The position numbers were made by a program, and so were the translations under genes. From Cryobacterium sp. Y57 (GTDB taxonomy: Bacteria > Actinomycetota > Actinomycetes > Actinomycetales > Microbacteriaceae): a stretch of DNA of 64,000 bases. Shown piece by piece: positions 42,014 to 50,436 of the stretch. A model generated the notes under the pieces. It did no database searches. It saw only the letters and a list, made by a program, of their open reading frames with translations, and was not told the origin of the DNA. Every line of letters begins with the position of its first letter. Position 1 is the first letter of the stretch. The stretch covers positions 1 through 64,000 of the forward strand of contig NZ_PJJL01000072.1 of NCBI RefSeq assembly GCF_002929505.1, written 5' to 3'.

Positions 42014-42844
42014 CTACGCGGCGGTGCGAATGCGAGGAACCAGAGATGCCAGGGTGCCGGCCAGCAGCCCGCCGGCGTTCGGGATCGCCGGGGTGTGGCC
42101 GAGCAGCTGGAGGATTTCCCAGGTGGTCGCGGTCGCCGCGGTGATCACGGGCAGGCCCAGCTCGTCTTCGACGGCCTGCACGGCGGGAAGCGAGGGCATC
42201 TGTACGCAGGCTGAGAGCACGATGACGTCGGCTCCCTCATGCTTCAAGTTGCGCGCGAACTCGGGCAGATCGAGCGGATTGAGACAACCCACGGCCAGGT
42301 TGTCGTCCACGCCCAGGCTCACAGTGTCGAGCACCTCGATACCCGCTCCCTCGATGTAGTCGCTCACCATTTGGGTGAGCGGTTCCATGTACGGGGCGAC
42401 CATCACCACGCGGCGGGCGCCGAGCTGCTGCAGTGTGCGCACGAGAGCGCCGGCACTACTCGTCACCTCGGCCGGGTGACCGTTGTCCAGGGTCGCCTGG
42501 CGGATAACGTTCTCGGCCGGCTCGTGCGCGCCGGGGCCCTGCGCCATGACGGCCACGAGGCAGGCATACGCGATCACGTCCACGTCGGCGTCGGAGACGG
42601 CCGTGGCGCAGTCGGCAGCCTTCGCGGCCATAGCGAGCAATTCCTCTGTCGTCACGTTTTTCAGCGCGGCACGGGCGGAGTGAAAGGTGTAGTTGTGGCC
42701 GGTTGCCGCGGTCTGACGACGAAAAAGCTCCGGCAGCTCGGTCTCCATGGTTGTGTTGGAACTCGGGACGATCAGGCCGATTCGCGAGGACCCGAGCCGG
42801 CTCGCAGTCATCATGGGGTCCGTTATGAGGTTGGACGGTGTCAT
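42014..42844 (-). CDS. Maleate isomerase/Asp-Glu racemase-family enzyme
   Basis: From ATG 42844, preceded by GGAGA at 5 nt, the product has 276 residues. IGLIVPSSNTTMETELP, the first Cys in YACLVAVMAQGPGAH and the second in VLSACVQMPSLPAVQAVEDELGLPVITAATATTWEILQLLG are the pattern of maleate cis-trans isomerases and arylmalonate decarboxylases, where the two cysteines catalyse proton transfer. The neighbours are a dicarboxylate carrier and an M20 amidohydrolase, so a maleate- or maleamate-type pathway is plausible. An IclR regulator is divergent. The reaction is inferred from family and context. Confidence 0.8.
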   Translation of the reverse strand: MTPSNLITDPMMTASRLGSSRIGLIVPSSNTTMETELPELFRRQTAATGHNYTFHSARAALKNVTTEELLAMAAKAADCATAVSDADVDVIAYACLVAVMAQGPGAHEPAENVIRQATLDNGHPAEVTSSAGALVRTLQQLGARRVVMVAPYMEPLTQMVSDYIEGAGIEVLDTVSLGVDDNLAVGCLNPLDLPEFARNLKHEGADVIVLSACVQMPSLPAVQAVEDELGLPVITAATATTWEILQLLGHTPAIPNAGGLLAGTLASLVPRIRTAA

Positions 42845-42907
42845 TGCTGTCTCCACGTCGTTGTGTACTGAGCTGAACTGAGCTGGGCTGGGCTGAGCTG
42901 AAGTTGC

Positions 42908-42944
42908 AACCCATCAGATAGGTCGCAGTCCCATCATGTGGGTT
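42908..42944. promoter_or_regulatory. Candidate IclR operator in the divergent promoter region
   Basis: AACCCA (42908-42913) and TGGGTT (42939-42944) are inverted. CCCATCA occurs twice, at 42910-42916 and 42930-42936, exactly 20 bp apart, about two turns of DNA. The cluster lies between the divergent maleate-isomerase-like and iclR genes, so it is a candidate site for the IclR protein. To its left, 42870-42900 is an AGCTGRRCTG-like low-complexity repeat. Confidence 0.5.
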
Positions 42945-43038
42945 ACGTTGGATTCTGTCAAGGCGCGGCAACCCGTCGGAGCCGGCACGGCCCTATTCTG
43001 GAGTCGATGCCTAGAGCAGCTAAGTAGGAGCAACAATC

Positions 43039-43821
43039 GTGTCAACGGAGCAGGTGAATCGTCGGTCACCCACGCTGGTGCTGCACAAAATCACCGAGAT
43101 TCTCAACTGTTTCCGGGTGGATGCCCCCGAACTCACCCTGCAGCAGGTGATCAAGAAAACCGGCCTGCCATCGAGCACCTGCCAGCGCCTCGTGCAGGAC
43201 ATGGTGCATGAGGGACTACTTGATCGCGATCAGGATCGGTACCGCATTGGAATCGCAGTGGTGCGCTGGGCTGCGCCCGGCACGCTCGGCCTCGACGCAG
43301 TGCAGCTCGTGAAGCCGGTGCTGCAGGACCTGCGCGACGAGACCGGCGAGACGGCATGCTTCTACGTTCGCGACGGCGCCTTCCGCACCATCGTGGCCGT
43401 AGCCGAGACGCGGCACGTGGTGATCCGGCCGTTCATGGTCGGCATGGTCATGCCGCTGCACGCCGGCGCTCCCGGAAAGATTTTTCTCGCCTTCGATCCG
43501 GACGCCCGCGCCGCCATCGAGAGGTCTGATCTCGAGGCATTCACGGGTTCCACGCCAACCGATTTGGCACTCCTCGATGCCCAGGTCACGAGCGCGCGCG
43601 CGCAGGGCTACTACGCCGCCTTCGGCGAGCGCAACCCCGGCGTGGGCTCCATCAGCGCACCCGTCTTTACACACATGGGCGAGCTAGCCGGGGCTATCGG
43701 CCTGGGCTTTCCCACCCAGAGGGTCACGCCCGACGACGTCGACCGACTCGGCCCGCTTGTGGCCCGGGCGTCGATCGAGGCGAGTCGTCGCTTGGGCTAC
43801 GACTCGGCCGTGCGCGGGTAG
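43039..43821 (+). CDS. IclR-family transcriptional regulator
   Basis: The product has 260 residues. The winged helix lies at residues 12-70 (LVLHKITEILNCFRVDAPELTLQQVIKKTGLPSSTCQRLVQDMVHEGLLDRDQDRYRIG) and the effector-binding IclR domain at 85-255 (ETACFYVRDGAFRTIVAVAETRHVVIRPFMVGMVMPLHAGAPGKIFLAF; GVGSISAPVFTHMGELAGAIGLGFPTQRV). GTG 43039 has TAGGAG 8 nt upstream. It is divergent from the maleate-isomerase/carrier/peptidase/MHS genes and probably controls them in response to an organic acid. Confidence 0.88.
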   Translation: MSTEQVNRRSPTLVLHKITEILNCFRVDAPELTLQQVIKKTGLPSSTCQRLVQDMVHEGLLDRDQDRYRIGIAVVRWAAPGTLGLDAVQLVKPVLQDLRDETGETACFYVRDGAFRTIVAVAETRHVVIRPFMVGMVMPLHAGAPGKIFLAFDPDARAAIERSDLEAFTGSTPTDLALLDAQVTSARAQGYYAAFGERNPGVGSISAPVFTHMGELAGAIGLGFPTQRVTPDDVDRLGPLVARASIEASRRLGYDSAVRG

Positions 43822-43881
43822 AACTCCCGCCCCGTGACGGGGTACAGCCGAGGGGCCAGGCCTCGATGCAAGAGGCTTCTG

Positions 43882-44001
43882 CTAGAAGATGCGAACGAGG
43901 TTGCGACGCTCGACCTGGCGGTAGCCATCGCGGTGTACCTCGACGACGAGGGCAATGATTGAAACAACGGCAACGAGCACGATGGCGGTAAGAATGAACA
44001 C
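43882..44001 (-). CDS. Small single-helix membrane protein
   Basis: A 39-residue product starts at GTG 44001 with GAAAGG about 6 nt upstream. It is one membrane helix (FILTAIVLVAVVSIIALVVEV) followed by a basic cytoplasmic tail, HRDGYRQVERRNLVRIF. I recall similar small conserved proteins in Microbacteriaceae genomes, with the same helix plus HRDGYR-type tail. Function unknown. It stands alone between the iclR and lysR genes. Confidence 0.65.
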   Translation of the reverse strand: MFILTAIVLVAVVSIIALVVEVHRDGYRQVERRNLVRIF

Positions 44002-44120
44002 GAGGTGCCTTTCACAAGAAGTGGACTGGCCCGGCACGGAGGCGACACTGCTCGTGTAAGACTCTCTTATTCGACCACCCCTGACCGTGCAGCACAATCG
44101 CTTTTTTCTGCATGAATTAT

Positions 44121-44127
44121 TTAGACT
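44121..44127 (+). promoter_or_regulatory. -10 box of the leaderless lysR promoter
   Basis: TTAGACT ends 6 nt before ATG 44134 and the LysR gene has no ribosome site. An A+T-rich stretch with a T-run (44101-44107) precedes it. Confidence 0.5.
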
Positions 44128-44133
44128 AGCTAC

Positions 44134-45048
44134 ATGGACGTGCAGCGACTCGAACTGCTCCGTGAACTCGCCGACCGCGGCAGCATCACGGCCGTCGCCC
44201 TCGCCACGCACCGCACACCCTCGGCCGTCTCCCAGCAACTCAAGGTGCTCGAGCGCGAAGCTGGCCTGCAGCTCACCCAGCGGCACGGGCGTGGCCTCGT
44301 ACTCACCGATGCTGGCCGCGCCCTGGCTCGCAGTGCAACGGATGTCGCGGTGTCGCTCGCGAAGGCAACCGCGCTCTGGGACGAATTTCGCAACAACGCC
44401 ACCGGCGACGTGAGCCTCGTCACCTTTCCGACGGCCGGTCAGATGCTGTTGCCCGGGGTGATTAAAGACCTGGGGCCCGGGCTCGTACTCAACTGCGCCG
44501 ACGAAGACCCCGAACTGAGCGACTTTCCCGCCCTCACCGCCGAGTATGACATTGTGCTGGCCCACTCGATCAGCGGACAATTGTCCTGGGCCGGCCGGGG
44601 CCTCACGGTCGTTCCGCTGATGAACAAGCCGCTGGATGTGGGACTGCCGGTGGGGCATCCGCTTGCTGATCGCGCCTGGGTGCGCCCAAGCGACCTTATC
44701 GGTGAGACCTGGATCGGGGTTAGCGACGGTTACCCGTTCGAGCGTATTCTGCACGCGATCGAGCAGGAAGCCGGCGCTCACTTGTCAATGGCGCAGCGCT
44801 TTGCCGACCTCGCCTTGATCGAGTCGTTTGTGATTGCCGGGCTTGGCATCGCCCTCGTGCCGCGCTACACCTCCAGCGGGGGCCAGCCCGGCCGCCTCGT
44901 ATTGAAGCCCTTGCGGGGCGTCGAATCCCAGCGCCAGATCGTGGCGCTCATGCGCCCCGACCGAGCGGAGCGCTTAGCGGTGCGCACCGTACTGGGCGCC
45001 CTTCGCGCCCAAGCGTTGCAGGTGCAACATTCTCACACGGTGAAATAG
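44134..45048 (+). CDS. LysR-family transcriptional regulator
   Basis: The product has 304 residues. The N-terminal LysR helix-turn-helix reads DVQRLELLRELADRGSITAVALATHRTPSAVSQQLKVLEREAGLQLTQRHGRGLVLTDAGRALARSA. The C-terminal co-inducer domain (residues 90-290) contains VTFPTAGQMLLPGVIKDLG and VIAGLGIALVPRYTSSGG. The transcript is probably leaderless. It converges with the methylmalonate-semialdehyde dehydrogenase gene 17 bp away. Its regulon is not shown by the sequence; the small membrane protein gene is divergent. Confidence 0.9.
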   Translation: MDVQRLELLRELADRGSITAVALATHRTPSAVSQQLKVLEREAGLQLTQRHGRGLVLTDAGRALARSATDVAVSLAKATALWDEFRNNATGDVSLVTFPTAGQMLLPGVIKDLGPGLVLNCADEDPELSDFPALTAEYDIVLAHSISGQLSWAGRGLTVVPLMNKPLDVGLPVGHPLADRAWVRPSDLIGETWIGVSDGYPFERILHAIEQEAGAHLSMAQRFADLALIESFVIAGLGIALVPRYTSSGGQPGRLVLKPLRGVESQRQIVALMRPDRAERLAVRTVLGALRAQALQVQHSHTVK

Positions 45049-45064
45049 GTCGGCCTTCGCGGCG

Positions 45065-46564
45065 TTACTGGTTCTGAGGAAAGCCCAGGTTGATACCGCC
45101 GTGGCTTGGGTCGAGCCAACGGCTCGTCACGGCCTTCTCGCGCGTGAAGAAGTTGACCCCGGCGGGGCCGTAAGCCTTGGCGTCACCGAACAGCGAGTTC
45201 TTCCAGCCTCCGAAGGAGTGGTAGGCGACCGGCACGGGAATGGGCACATTGATGCCGATCATGCCCACCTGCACCTCGTTCTGGAACCGGCGAGCGGCGC
45301 CGCCGTCGTTGGTGAAGATCGCGGTGCCGTTTCCGTACTGGCTGGCGTTGATGAGGTCGAGGCCCTCCTGGTATGTCGCCACGCGCACGATCGACAACAC
45401 GGGTCCGAAGATCTCGTCGAGGTAGACGGCCGAGTCGAGGCTGACCTTGTCGAACAGGGTCGGGCCGAGCCAGAAACCGTTCGGGTCACCGTCAACTGTG
45501 ATATCCCGACCGTCGATGACGATGTCAGCTCCGTCATTTTGGGCGATGTCGATGTACCCGGCAACTTTGTCGCGGTGCACCTTCGTGATCAGCGGGCCCA
45601 TGTCGCAGCCGCGGGTGCCGTCTCCGACCGTGAGGCCCGTGACCCGTTCGGCGATCTTCATGATGAGGTCGTCGGCGACCGGCTCGACGGCCACGATGAC
45701 GCTGATGGCCATGCAGCGCTCACCGGCGGATCCAAAACCGGCGTTGACGGCGGCATCCGCGGTGAGGTCGAGATCGGCGTCTGGCAGCACGAGCATGTGA
45801 TTCTTCGCGCCGCCGAGGGACTGCACACGCTTGCCGTGCTTGGCCGCCGTCTCGTAGATATAGCGGGCGATGGGCGTCGAGCCGACGAAGGAGATCGCCT
45901 GTACGTCGGGGTGCACGAGCAGAGCGTCGACAGCTTCTTTGTCACCGTGCACGACGTTGAGCACACCCTCGGGCAGCCCGGCCTCGGTGAACAGTTCGGC
46001 GAGCCAGTTCGACGCGGAGGGGTCTTTCTCGCTCGGCTTGAGCACGACGGTGTTGCCGGCCGCGATGGCGATCGGAAAATACCAGAGCGGCACCATCGCC
46101 GGAAAGTTGAACGGGCTGATGATGCCCACGACGCCAAGCGGCTGGCGCAGTGTGTAGACGTCGACGCCGGTCGAGACGTTCTCGGAATACTCGCCCTTGG
46201 ACAGGTGCGGCATGCCCAGCGCGAATTCGACGACCTCGAGCCCGCGAATGATCTCACCGAGCGCGTCGGAGGTCACCTTGCCGTGTTCGGCGGTGAGAAT
46301 GTCGGCCAGGTCACCTTTTCGCGCATTGAGCAGCTCGCGAAAGTTGTACATGATGCTCTGCCGGCGGGCCTGGCTCATATCGCGCCAGGCCGGGTAGGCC
46401 GCCTGGGCGACCGCGACGGCGGCGTCGAGGTCGCGCGCGCTCGCGAGCAACACGTTCTTGGCGACTGTGCCGGTGGCCGGGTTGAACACCGGCGCGGTGC
46501 GCGAAGAAGTACCGACGGCTGCTGCGCCGTTGATGTAGTGCGAAATGGTGGGGACGTCGGTCAT
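45065..46564 (-). CDS. CoA-acylating methylmalonate/malonate-semialdehyde dehydrogenase
   Basis: The product has 499 residues. SPFNFPAMVPLWYFPIAIAAGNTVVLKPSEKDPS is the NAD-binding region; GSTPIARYIYETAAKHGKRVQSLGGAKNHMLVLPDADLD and GFGSAGERCMAIS carry the catalytic Cys in the context typical of MmsA (GERCMA). MmsA oxidises malonate or methylmalonate semialdehyde to acetyl- or propionyl-CoA with CO2 release. It overlaps the aminotransferase gene by 4 nt and ends the pyrimidine-degradation operon, where it would act on malonate semialdehyde from beta-alanine. Confidence 0.92.
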   Translation of the reverse strand: MTDVPTISHYINGAAAVGTSSRTAPVFNPATGTVAKNVLLASARDLDAAVAVAQAAYPAWRDMSQARRQSIMYNFRELLNARKGDLADILTAEHGKVTSDALGEIIRGLEVVEFALGMPHLSKGEYSENVSTGVDVYTLRQPLGVVGIISPFNFPAMVPLWYFPIAIAAGNTVVLKPSEKDPSASNWLAELFTEAGLPEGVLNVVHGDKEAVDALLVHPDVQAISFVGSTPIARYIYETAAKHGKRVQSLGGAKNHMLVLPDADLDLTADAAVNAGFGSAGERCMAISVIVAVEPVADDLIMKIAERVTGLTVGDGTRGCDMGPLITKVHRDKVAGYIDIAQNDGADIVIDGRDITVDGDPNGFWLGPTLFDKVSLDSAVYLDEIFGPVLSIVRVATYQEGLDLINASQYGNGTAIFTNDGGAARRFQNEVQVGMIGINVPIPVPVAYHSFGGWKNSLFGDAKAYGPAGVNFFTREKAVTSRWLDPSHGGINLGFPQNQ

Positions 46565-47910
46565 GGTTGAGCCTTTCCGTGGATCGGTTGAGAAAGCAGG
46601 TCGAGGCTGAGCACCTCGTCATAGATGGCGAGCGCTTCAGCCACCTCCGCATCGGTGACGACGCAGGGCGGCACAACGTGGATGCGGTTCTCCACGAGGA
46701 ACGACAGCAGGCCGCGGCCGAGCAGTTCGCCCTTCACCCGGGTCATGACGGCGGCACTCACCGGCTCGCGGGTCACCGGGTCGGCCACGAGTTCGAGCGC
46801 CCAGAAGACGCCGACACCGCGCACTTCGCCGATAATCGGGTGTTGTGCCTGCAGCGCCTTCAGGCCCGGCTCGAGCACGTCTCGACCGATGCGGGCGGCG
46901 TTCTCGACGATGCCCTCGGCCTCCATCGCGTCGAGCGCGCCGACGATCGACGCCATGGCGAGCGGATGCCCACTGTAGGTGAGTCCGCCGGGAAAGACTG
47001 TCTCGTCGAAGGTGGCCGCGATGGCATCGGAGATGATCACACCGCCGGTGGGTATGTAACCGGAGTTGACACCCTTGGCAAAAGTGATCAGGTCGGGCAC
47101 GACGTCGTACGCTTGAAACGCGAACCAGTGGCCGGTGCGACCGAAGCCGCACATGACCTCGTCGAGGATGAGCATGATGCCGTACTTGTCGCAGAGCGCG
47201 CGCACACCGGGCAGGTAGCCGGCCGGCGGCATCATGATGCCGGCGGTGCCGGGAATGGACTCGAGCAGAATGGCGGCGATCGACGCAACGCCCTCGCTCT
47301 GGATGACGCGTTCGAGGTGGTGCAGGGCACGCGCGCATTCCTCGGCCTCGCTGGTCGCCCAGAATTCGCTGCGATACAGGAACGGGCCGAAGAAGTGCAC
47401 ATGGCCGCGCGAATACTCGTTGCGCATGCGGCGCCAGTCGCCGGTGGCGACGATGGCCGCTCCGGTGTTGCCGTGGTACGACCTGTAGAGCGAGAGCACC
47501 TTGTCGCGGCCGGTATGGAGGCGGGCCATGCGTATGGCGTTCTCATTGGCATCCGCTCCACCGCTGGTGAAGAAGACCTTGTTGAACCCGGCCGGGGCAC
47601 GGTCGGTGATGCGCCTGGCCGCTTCACCGCGGGTGAGATTGGCCGTGGTCGGCGCGATGGTCGTCAGCAGGGCGGCCTGCTCGGTGATGGCTTTCACGAC
47701 AGCCGGATGCTGATGGCCGATATTCACGTTCACCAGCTGACTGGAGAAATCGAGATAGGTTCGTCCGTCGTGATCCCAGACGCGGCAGCCGAGCCCACCG
47801 GCGATGACGAGCGGCTTCAGCGCCGCCTGCGCCGACCAGGAGTGGAAAACGTGCGCGCGGTCGAGTGCGCTGGTGTGCGCATTGAGGCTTTTGGTGCTGG
47901 TGTCAGTCAC
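46561..47910 (-). CDS. Class III aminotransferase (beta-alanine/omega-amino acid type)
   Basis: The product has 449 residues. Fold-type I PLP motifs: YLDFSSQLVNVNIGHQHPAVVKAI, FFTSGGADANENAIRMARLHTGRDKVLSLYRSYHGNTGAA, LILDEVMCGFGRTGHWFAFQAYDVVPDLITFAKGVNSGYIPTGGVII with the PLP Lys in FAKG. Such enzymes use beta-alanine or another omega-amino acid as amino donor to pyruvate, giving malonate semialdehyde. It overlaps the LLM gene by 8 nt and mmsA by 4 nt, which is strong evidence of a single operon with the hydantoinase and ureidopropionase. Confidence 0.9.
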   Translation of the reverse strand: MTDTSTKSLNAHTSALDRAHVFHSWSAQAALKPLVIAGGLGCRVWDHDGRTYLDFSSQLVNVNIGHQHPAVVKAITEQAALLTTIAPTTANLTRGEAARRITDRAPAGFNKVFFTSGGADANENAIRMARLHTGRDKVLSLYRSYHGNTGAAIVATGDWRRMRNEYSRGHVHFFGPFLYRSEFWATSEAEECARALHHLERVIQSEGVASIAAILLESIPGTAGIMMPPAGYLPGVRALCDKYGIMLILDEVMCGFGRTGHWFAFQAYDVVPDLITFAKGVNSGYIPTGGVIISDAIAATFDETVFPGGLTYSGHPLAMASIVGALDAMEAEGIVENAARIGRDVLEPGLKALQAQHPIIGEVRGVGVFWALELVADPVTREPVSAAVMTRVKGELLGRGLLSFLVENRIHVVPPCVVTDAEVAEALAIYDEVLSLDLLSQPIHGKAQP

Positions 47911-48970
47911 GGATATCGCTGGCTTTCTGTGTGGGTGGTGGAGATGAAGAATGCTGTTTTCTGGCCGTGATGGTGTCGGTCATGGCCGGAATCACGGTCT
48001 CGCCGTAGACGCCCATCGTTTCTTCCTTGTTGTCGTGCTGCAGGTACCCGGCAAACTGGTCGACACCGAGTTCTTTGAGCGCCTCGAGCTTCTCGATGTG
48101 GTTTTTTGCGGTGCCAAGCAGGCAGAACCGGTCGACGATCTCGTCGGGCACGAAAGCGGCGTGCTCATTGCCGGCCTTGCCGTGCTGGTTGTAGTCGTAC
48201 CCCGCACGGTCCTTGATGTAGTCGGTGAGCGCCTTCGGCACGGTCGAATCGGCGCCGTACTTGGCCACGATGTCGGCCACATGGTTGCCGACCATGCCGC
48301 CGAACCAGCGGCACTGGTTGCGCATGTGCTCCCAATCCGCTCCGATGTAGGCGGGGGCGGCGACGCAGAACTTGATCGACAGGGGATCGCGGCCGGCGTT
48401 GGAGGCGGCGGTGCGCACGCTCGCTATCATCCACTCGGCGACATCGAGGTCGGCCATCTGCAGGATGAAGCCGTCGCCCACCTCTCCGGCGAGCTTGAGC
48501 GCGAGCGGGCCGTAAGCGGCGACCCACACGTCGAGCCTGGAGCCGCGGCTCCACGGAAACTGCACCGTGGCGCCGTTGTATTCGACCGGGCGGGAGTTGG
48601 CGAGCTCCCGAATGACGTGGATCGACTCGCGCAGGGTCTTCAGGGTGGTCGGGGCCCCGTTGGTGGTGCGCACGGCCGAGTCGCCGCGGCCGATGCCGCA
48701 GATGGTGCGGTCTCCGTACATCTCGTTGAGGGTCGCATAGGTCGACGCCGTGACCGTCCAGTCGCGGGTGGCCGGGTTGGTGACCATGGGACCGACGATG
48801 ATCGTGCTGGTCTCGGCCAGGATACGGCTGTAGATCACATAGGGTTCCTGCCAGAGCAGGTGCGAGTCGAAGGTCCAGACGTGGCTGAAACCGTGTGCCT
48901 CGGCCAGTTTGGCCAGTTGCACGGTGCGCGCCGACGGCGGGTTGGTCTGTAGCACTGCTCCAAAATCCAT
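47903..48970 (-). CDS. LLM-class F420-dependent-type oxidoreductase
   Basis: From ATG 48970 the product has 355 residues. It is a luciferase-like (alpha/beta)8 barrel: FGAVLQTNPPSARTVQLAKLAEAHGFSHVWTFDSHLLWQEPYVIYSRILAETSTIIVGPMVTNPATRDWTVTASTYATLNE, then GIGRGDSAVRT and VWVAAYGPLALKLAGEVGDGFILQ. The opening and the late KALTDYIKDRAGYDYNQHGKAGNEHAAF fit a subgroup repeatedly found beside dihydropyrimidinase genes (TIGR03842-like). The upstream part of the longer frame, 48971-49468, is not coding on this strand. Its substrate in pyrimidine breakdown is uncertain; use of F420 is plausible because the window also carries F420 genes. Confidence 0.88.
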   Translation of the reverse strand: MDFGAVLQTNPPSARTVQLAKLAEAHGFSHVWTFDSHLLWQEPYVIYSRILAETSTIIVGPMVTNPATRDWTVTASTYATLNEMYGDRTICGIGRGDSAVRTTNGAPTTLKTLRESIHVIRELANSRPVEYNGATVQFPWSRGSRLDVWVAAYGPLALKLAGEVGDGFILQMADLDVAEWMIASVRTAASNAGRDPLSIKFCVAAPAYIGADWEHMRNQCRWFGGMVGNHVADIVAKYGADSTVPKALTDYIKDRAGYDYNQHGKAGNEHAAFVPDEIVDRFCLLGTAKNHIEKLEALKELGVDQFAGYLQHDNKEETMGVYGETVIPAMTDTITARKQHSSSPPPTQKASDIRD

Positions 48971-48978
48971 GGTTCCCC

Positions 48979-50412
48979 CTAGATGAGGTACTGGCTCAGG
49001 CCGCGCGTGATGAAACGACCGTCGCCCTTGGTGCCGAGGTAGGTGAAATCGTCGACGACGACCTTGCCGCGGGAGATCACGGTGTCGACGTGGCCGTCGA
49101 TCTCGTAGCCCTCCCAGGCGGAGTAGTCCATGTTCATGTGGTGTGTCTTTTCCACACCGATGGACGTGTGCCCGTTCGGGTCGTAGATCACCACGTCGCC
49201 GTCGGCGCCGGGCGCGATCACACCCTTCTGGCCGTACATGCCGAACATTTGCGCCGGGGTGGTGGAGCACACCTCGACCCAGCGTTCGAGCGAGATCTTG
49301 CCATCGACCACTCCCTGGTACAGGAGGTCCATGCGGTGTTCGACCGAGCCGATGCCGTTGGGAATCTTGGAGAAGTCGGTCAGTCCCAGGTCTTTCTGAC
49401 CCTTCATGCAAAACGGGCAGTGGTCGGTGGAGACCATCTGGATATCGTTGGTGCGCAGGCTCTGCCACATGTGATGCTGGTGCCCATCAGCCTTGGCGCG
49501 CAGCGGCGTGGAGCAGACCCACTTGGCCCCCTCGAAACGGCCCCACTCGTCGCTCTCTGCGCCCAGATTGTCCTCGAGCGAGAGGTAGAGGTACTGCGGG
49601 CAGGTTTCGCCGAACACGTTCTGGCCGTTGTCCCTGGCCTGTGCAATCTGGGCCACGGCCTGCTGGGCTGAGACATGCACTATGTAGAGGGGTGCTCCGG
49701 TGAGGTCGGCGAGCATAATCGCCCGGTGCGTGGCTTCTTCCTCGGCCTGCCAGGGTCGGGTGAGCCCGTGGTAGAGCGGACTCGTCTGGCCGGCAGCGAC
49801 CGCCTGCTGCACGAGCAGATCGATGACGCTGCCGTTCTCGGCGTGCATCATGATCATGCTGCCGTTCTGGGCAGCCCGCTGCATGGCCTTGACGATCTGG
49901 CCATCGTCACTGAGGAACACGCCCTTGTAGGCCATGAACAGTTTGAAACTCGAGACGCCCTCGTTCACGAGTTCGTCCATAGCGGTGAGGGAGCTGTCCT
50001 GCACGTCGGAGAGAATCTGGTGAAAACCATAGTCGATGGCACACTGGCCGGAGGCCTTCTCGTGCCAGGCGGCGTAGCGCTCGAGCACACTCTCGCCGGC
50101 GTACTGCACGACGAAGTCGACGATGCTCGTGGTGCCGCCCCAGGCGGCGGCGCGGGTGCCGGTTTCAAAGGTGTCGCTGGCCTGGGTGCCCCCAAACGGC
50201 ATCTCCATGTGGGTGTGGGCGTCGATGCCCCCGGGGATGACGTACCTGCCGCCGGCGTCGATGACGCGGTCGACATTGGCCGCCACATCGAAGCCGAGCA
50301 GGTTCGCGCCGGGCGCGAGCACCGCGGCGATTTTCTCACCGTCGATCAGCACATCGGCGAGCCCTCGGCCCGTGGCGTTGACCACGGTGCCGTTCTTGAT
50401 CAAAGTCTTCAT
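48979..50412 (-). CDS. Dihydropyrimidinase/D-hydantoinase
   Basis: The product has 477 residues. The amidohydrolase metal site begins with VIPGGIDAHTHMEMPFGG; the carbamylated Lys lies in SSFKLFMAYKGVFLSDDGQ; later ligands are in MMHAENG, LYIVHVSA and VSTDHCPFCM. It opens dihydrouracil or hydantoin rings to N-carbamyl-beta-alanine. It starts 24 bp after the upstream ureidopropionase gene and is 8 bp from the LLM gene, so all five enzymes read as one operon. No frame damage is visible. Confidence 0.93.
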   Translation of the reverse strand: MKTLIKNGTVVNATGRGLADVLIDGEKIAAVLAPGANLLGFDVAANVDRVIDAGGRYVIPGGIDAHTHMEMPFGGTQASDTFETGTRAAAWGGTTSIVDFVVQYAGESVLERYAAWHEKASGQCAIDYGFHQILSDVQDSSLTAMDELVNEGVSSFKLFMAYKGVFLSDDGQIVKAMQRAAQNGSMIMMHAENGSVIDLLVQQAVAAGQTSPLYHGLTRPWQAEEEATHRAIMLADLTGAPLYIVHVSAQQAVAQIAQARDNGQNVFGETCPQYLYLSLEDNLGAESDEWGRFEGAKWVCSTPLRAKADGHQHHMWQSLRTNDIQMVSTDHCPFCMKGQKDLGLTDFSKIPNGIGSVEHRMDLLYQGVVDGKISLERWVEVCSTTPAQMFGMYGQKGVIAPGADGDVVIYDPNGHTSIGVEKTHHMNMDYSAWEGYEIDGHVDTVISRGKVVVDDFTYLGTKGDGRFITRGLSQYLI

Positions 50413-50436
50413 GGCATCCGCTCTAATCCGTGGCAG

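Noticed and set aside
46567-47970. Long plus-strand frames opposite mmsA and the aminotransferase (45101-46570 and 46567-47970)
   Set aside because: Antisense frames with no ribosome site and no domain; the minus-strand enzymes overlap each other in a normal operon.
48970-49468. N-terminal extension of the LLM gene (open frame up to 49468)
   Set aside because: The extension is antisense-like and lies inside the hydantoinase gene in another frame; the LLM fold begins at ATG 48970.
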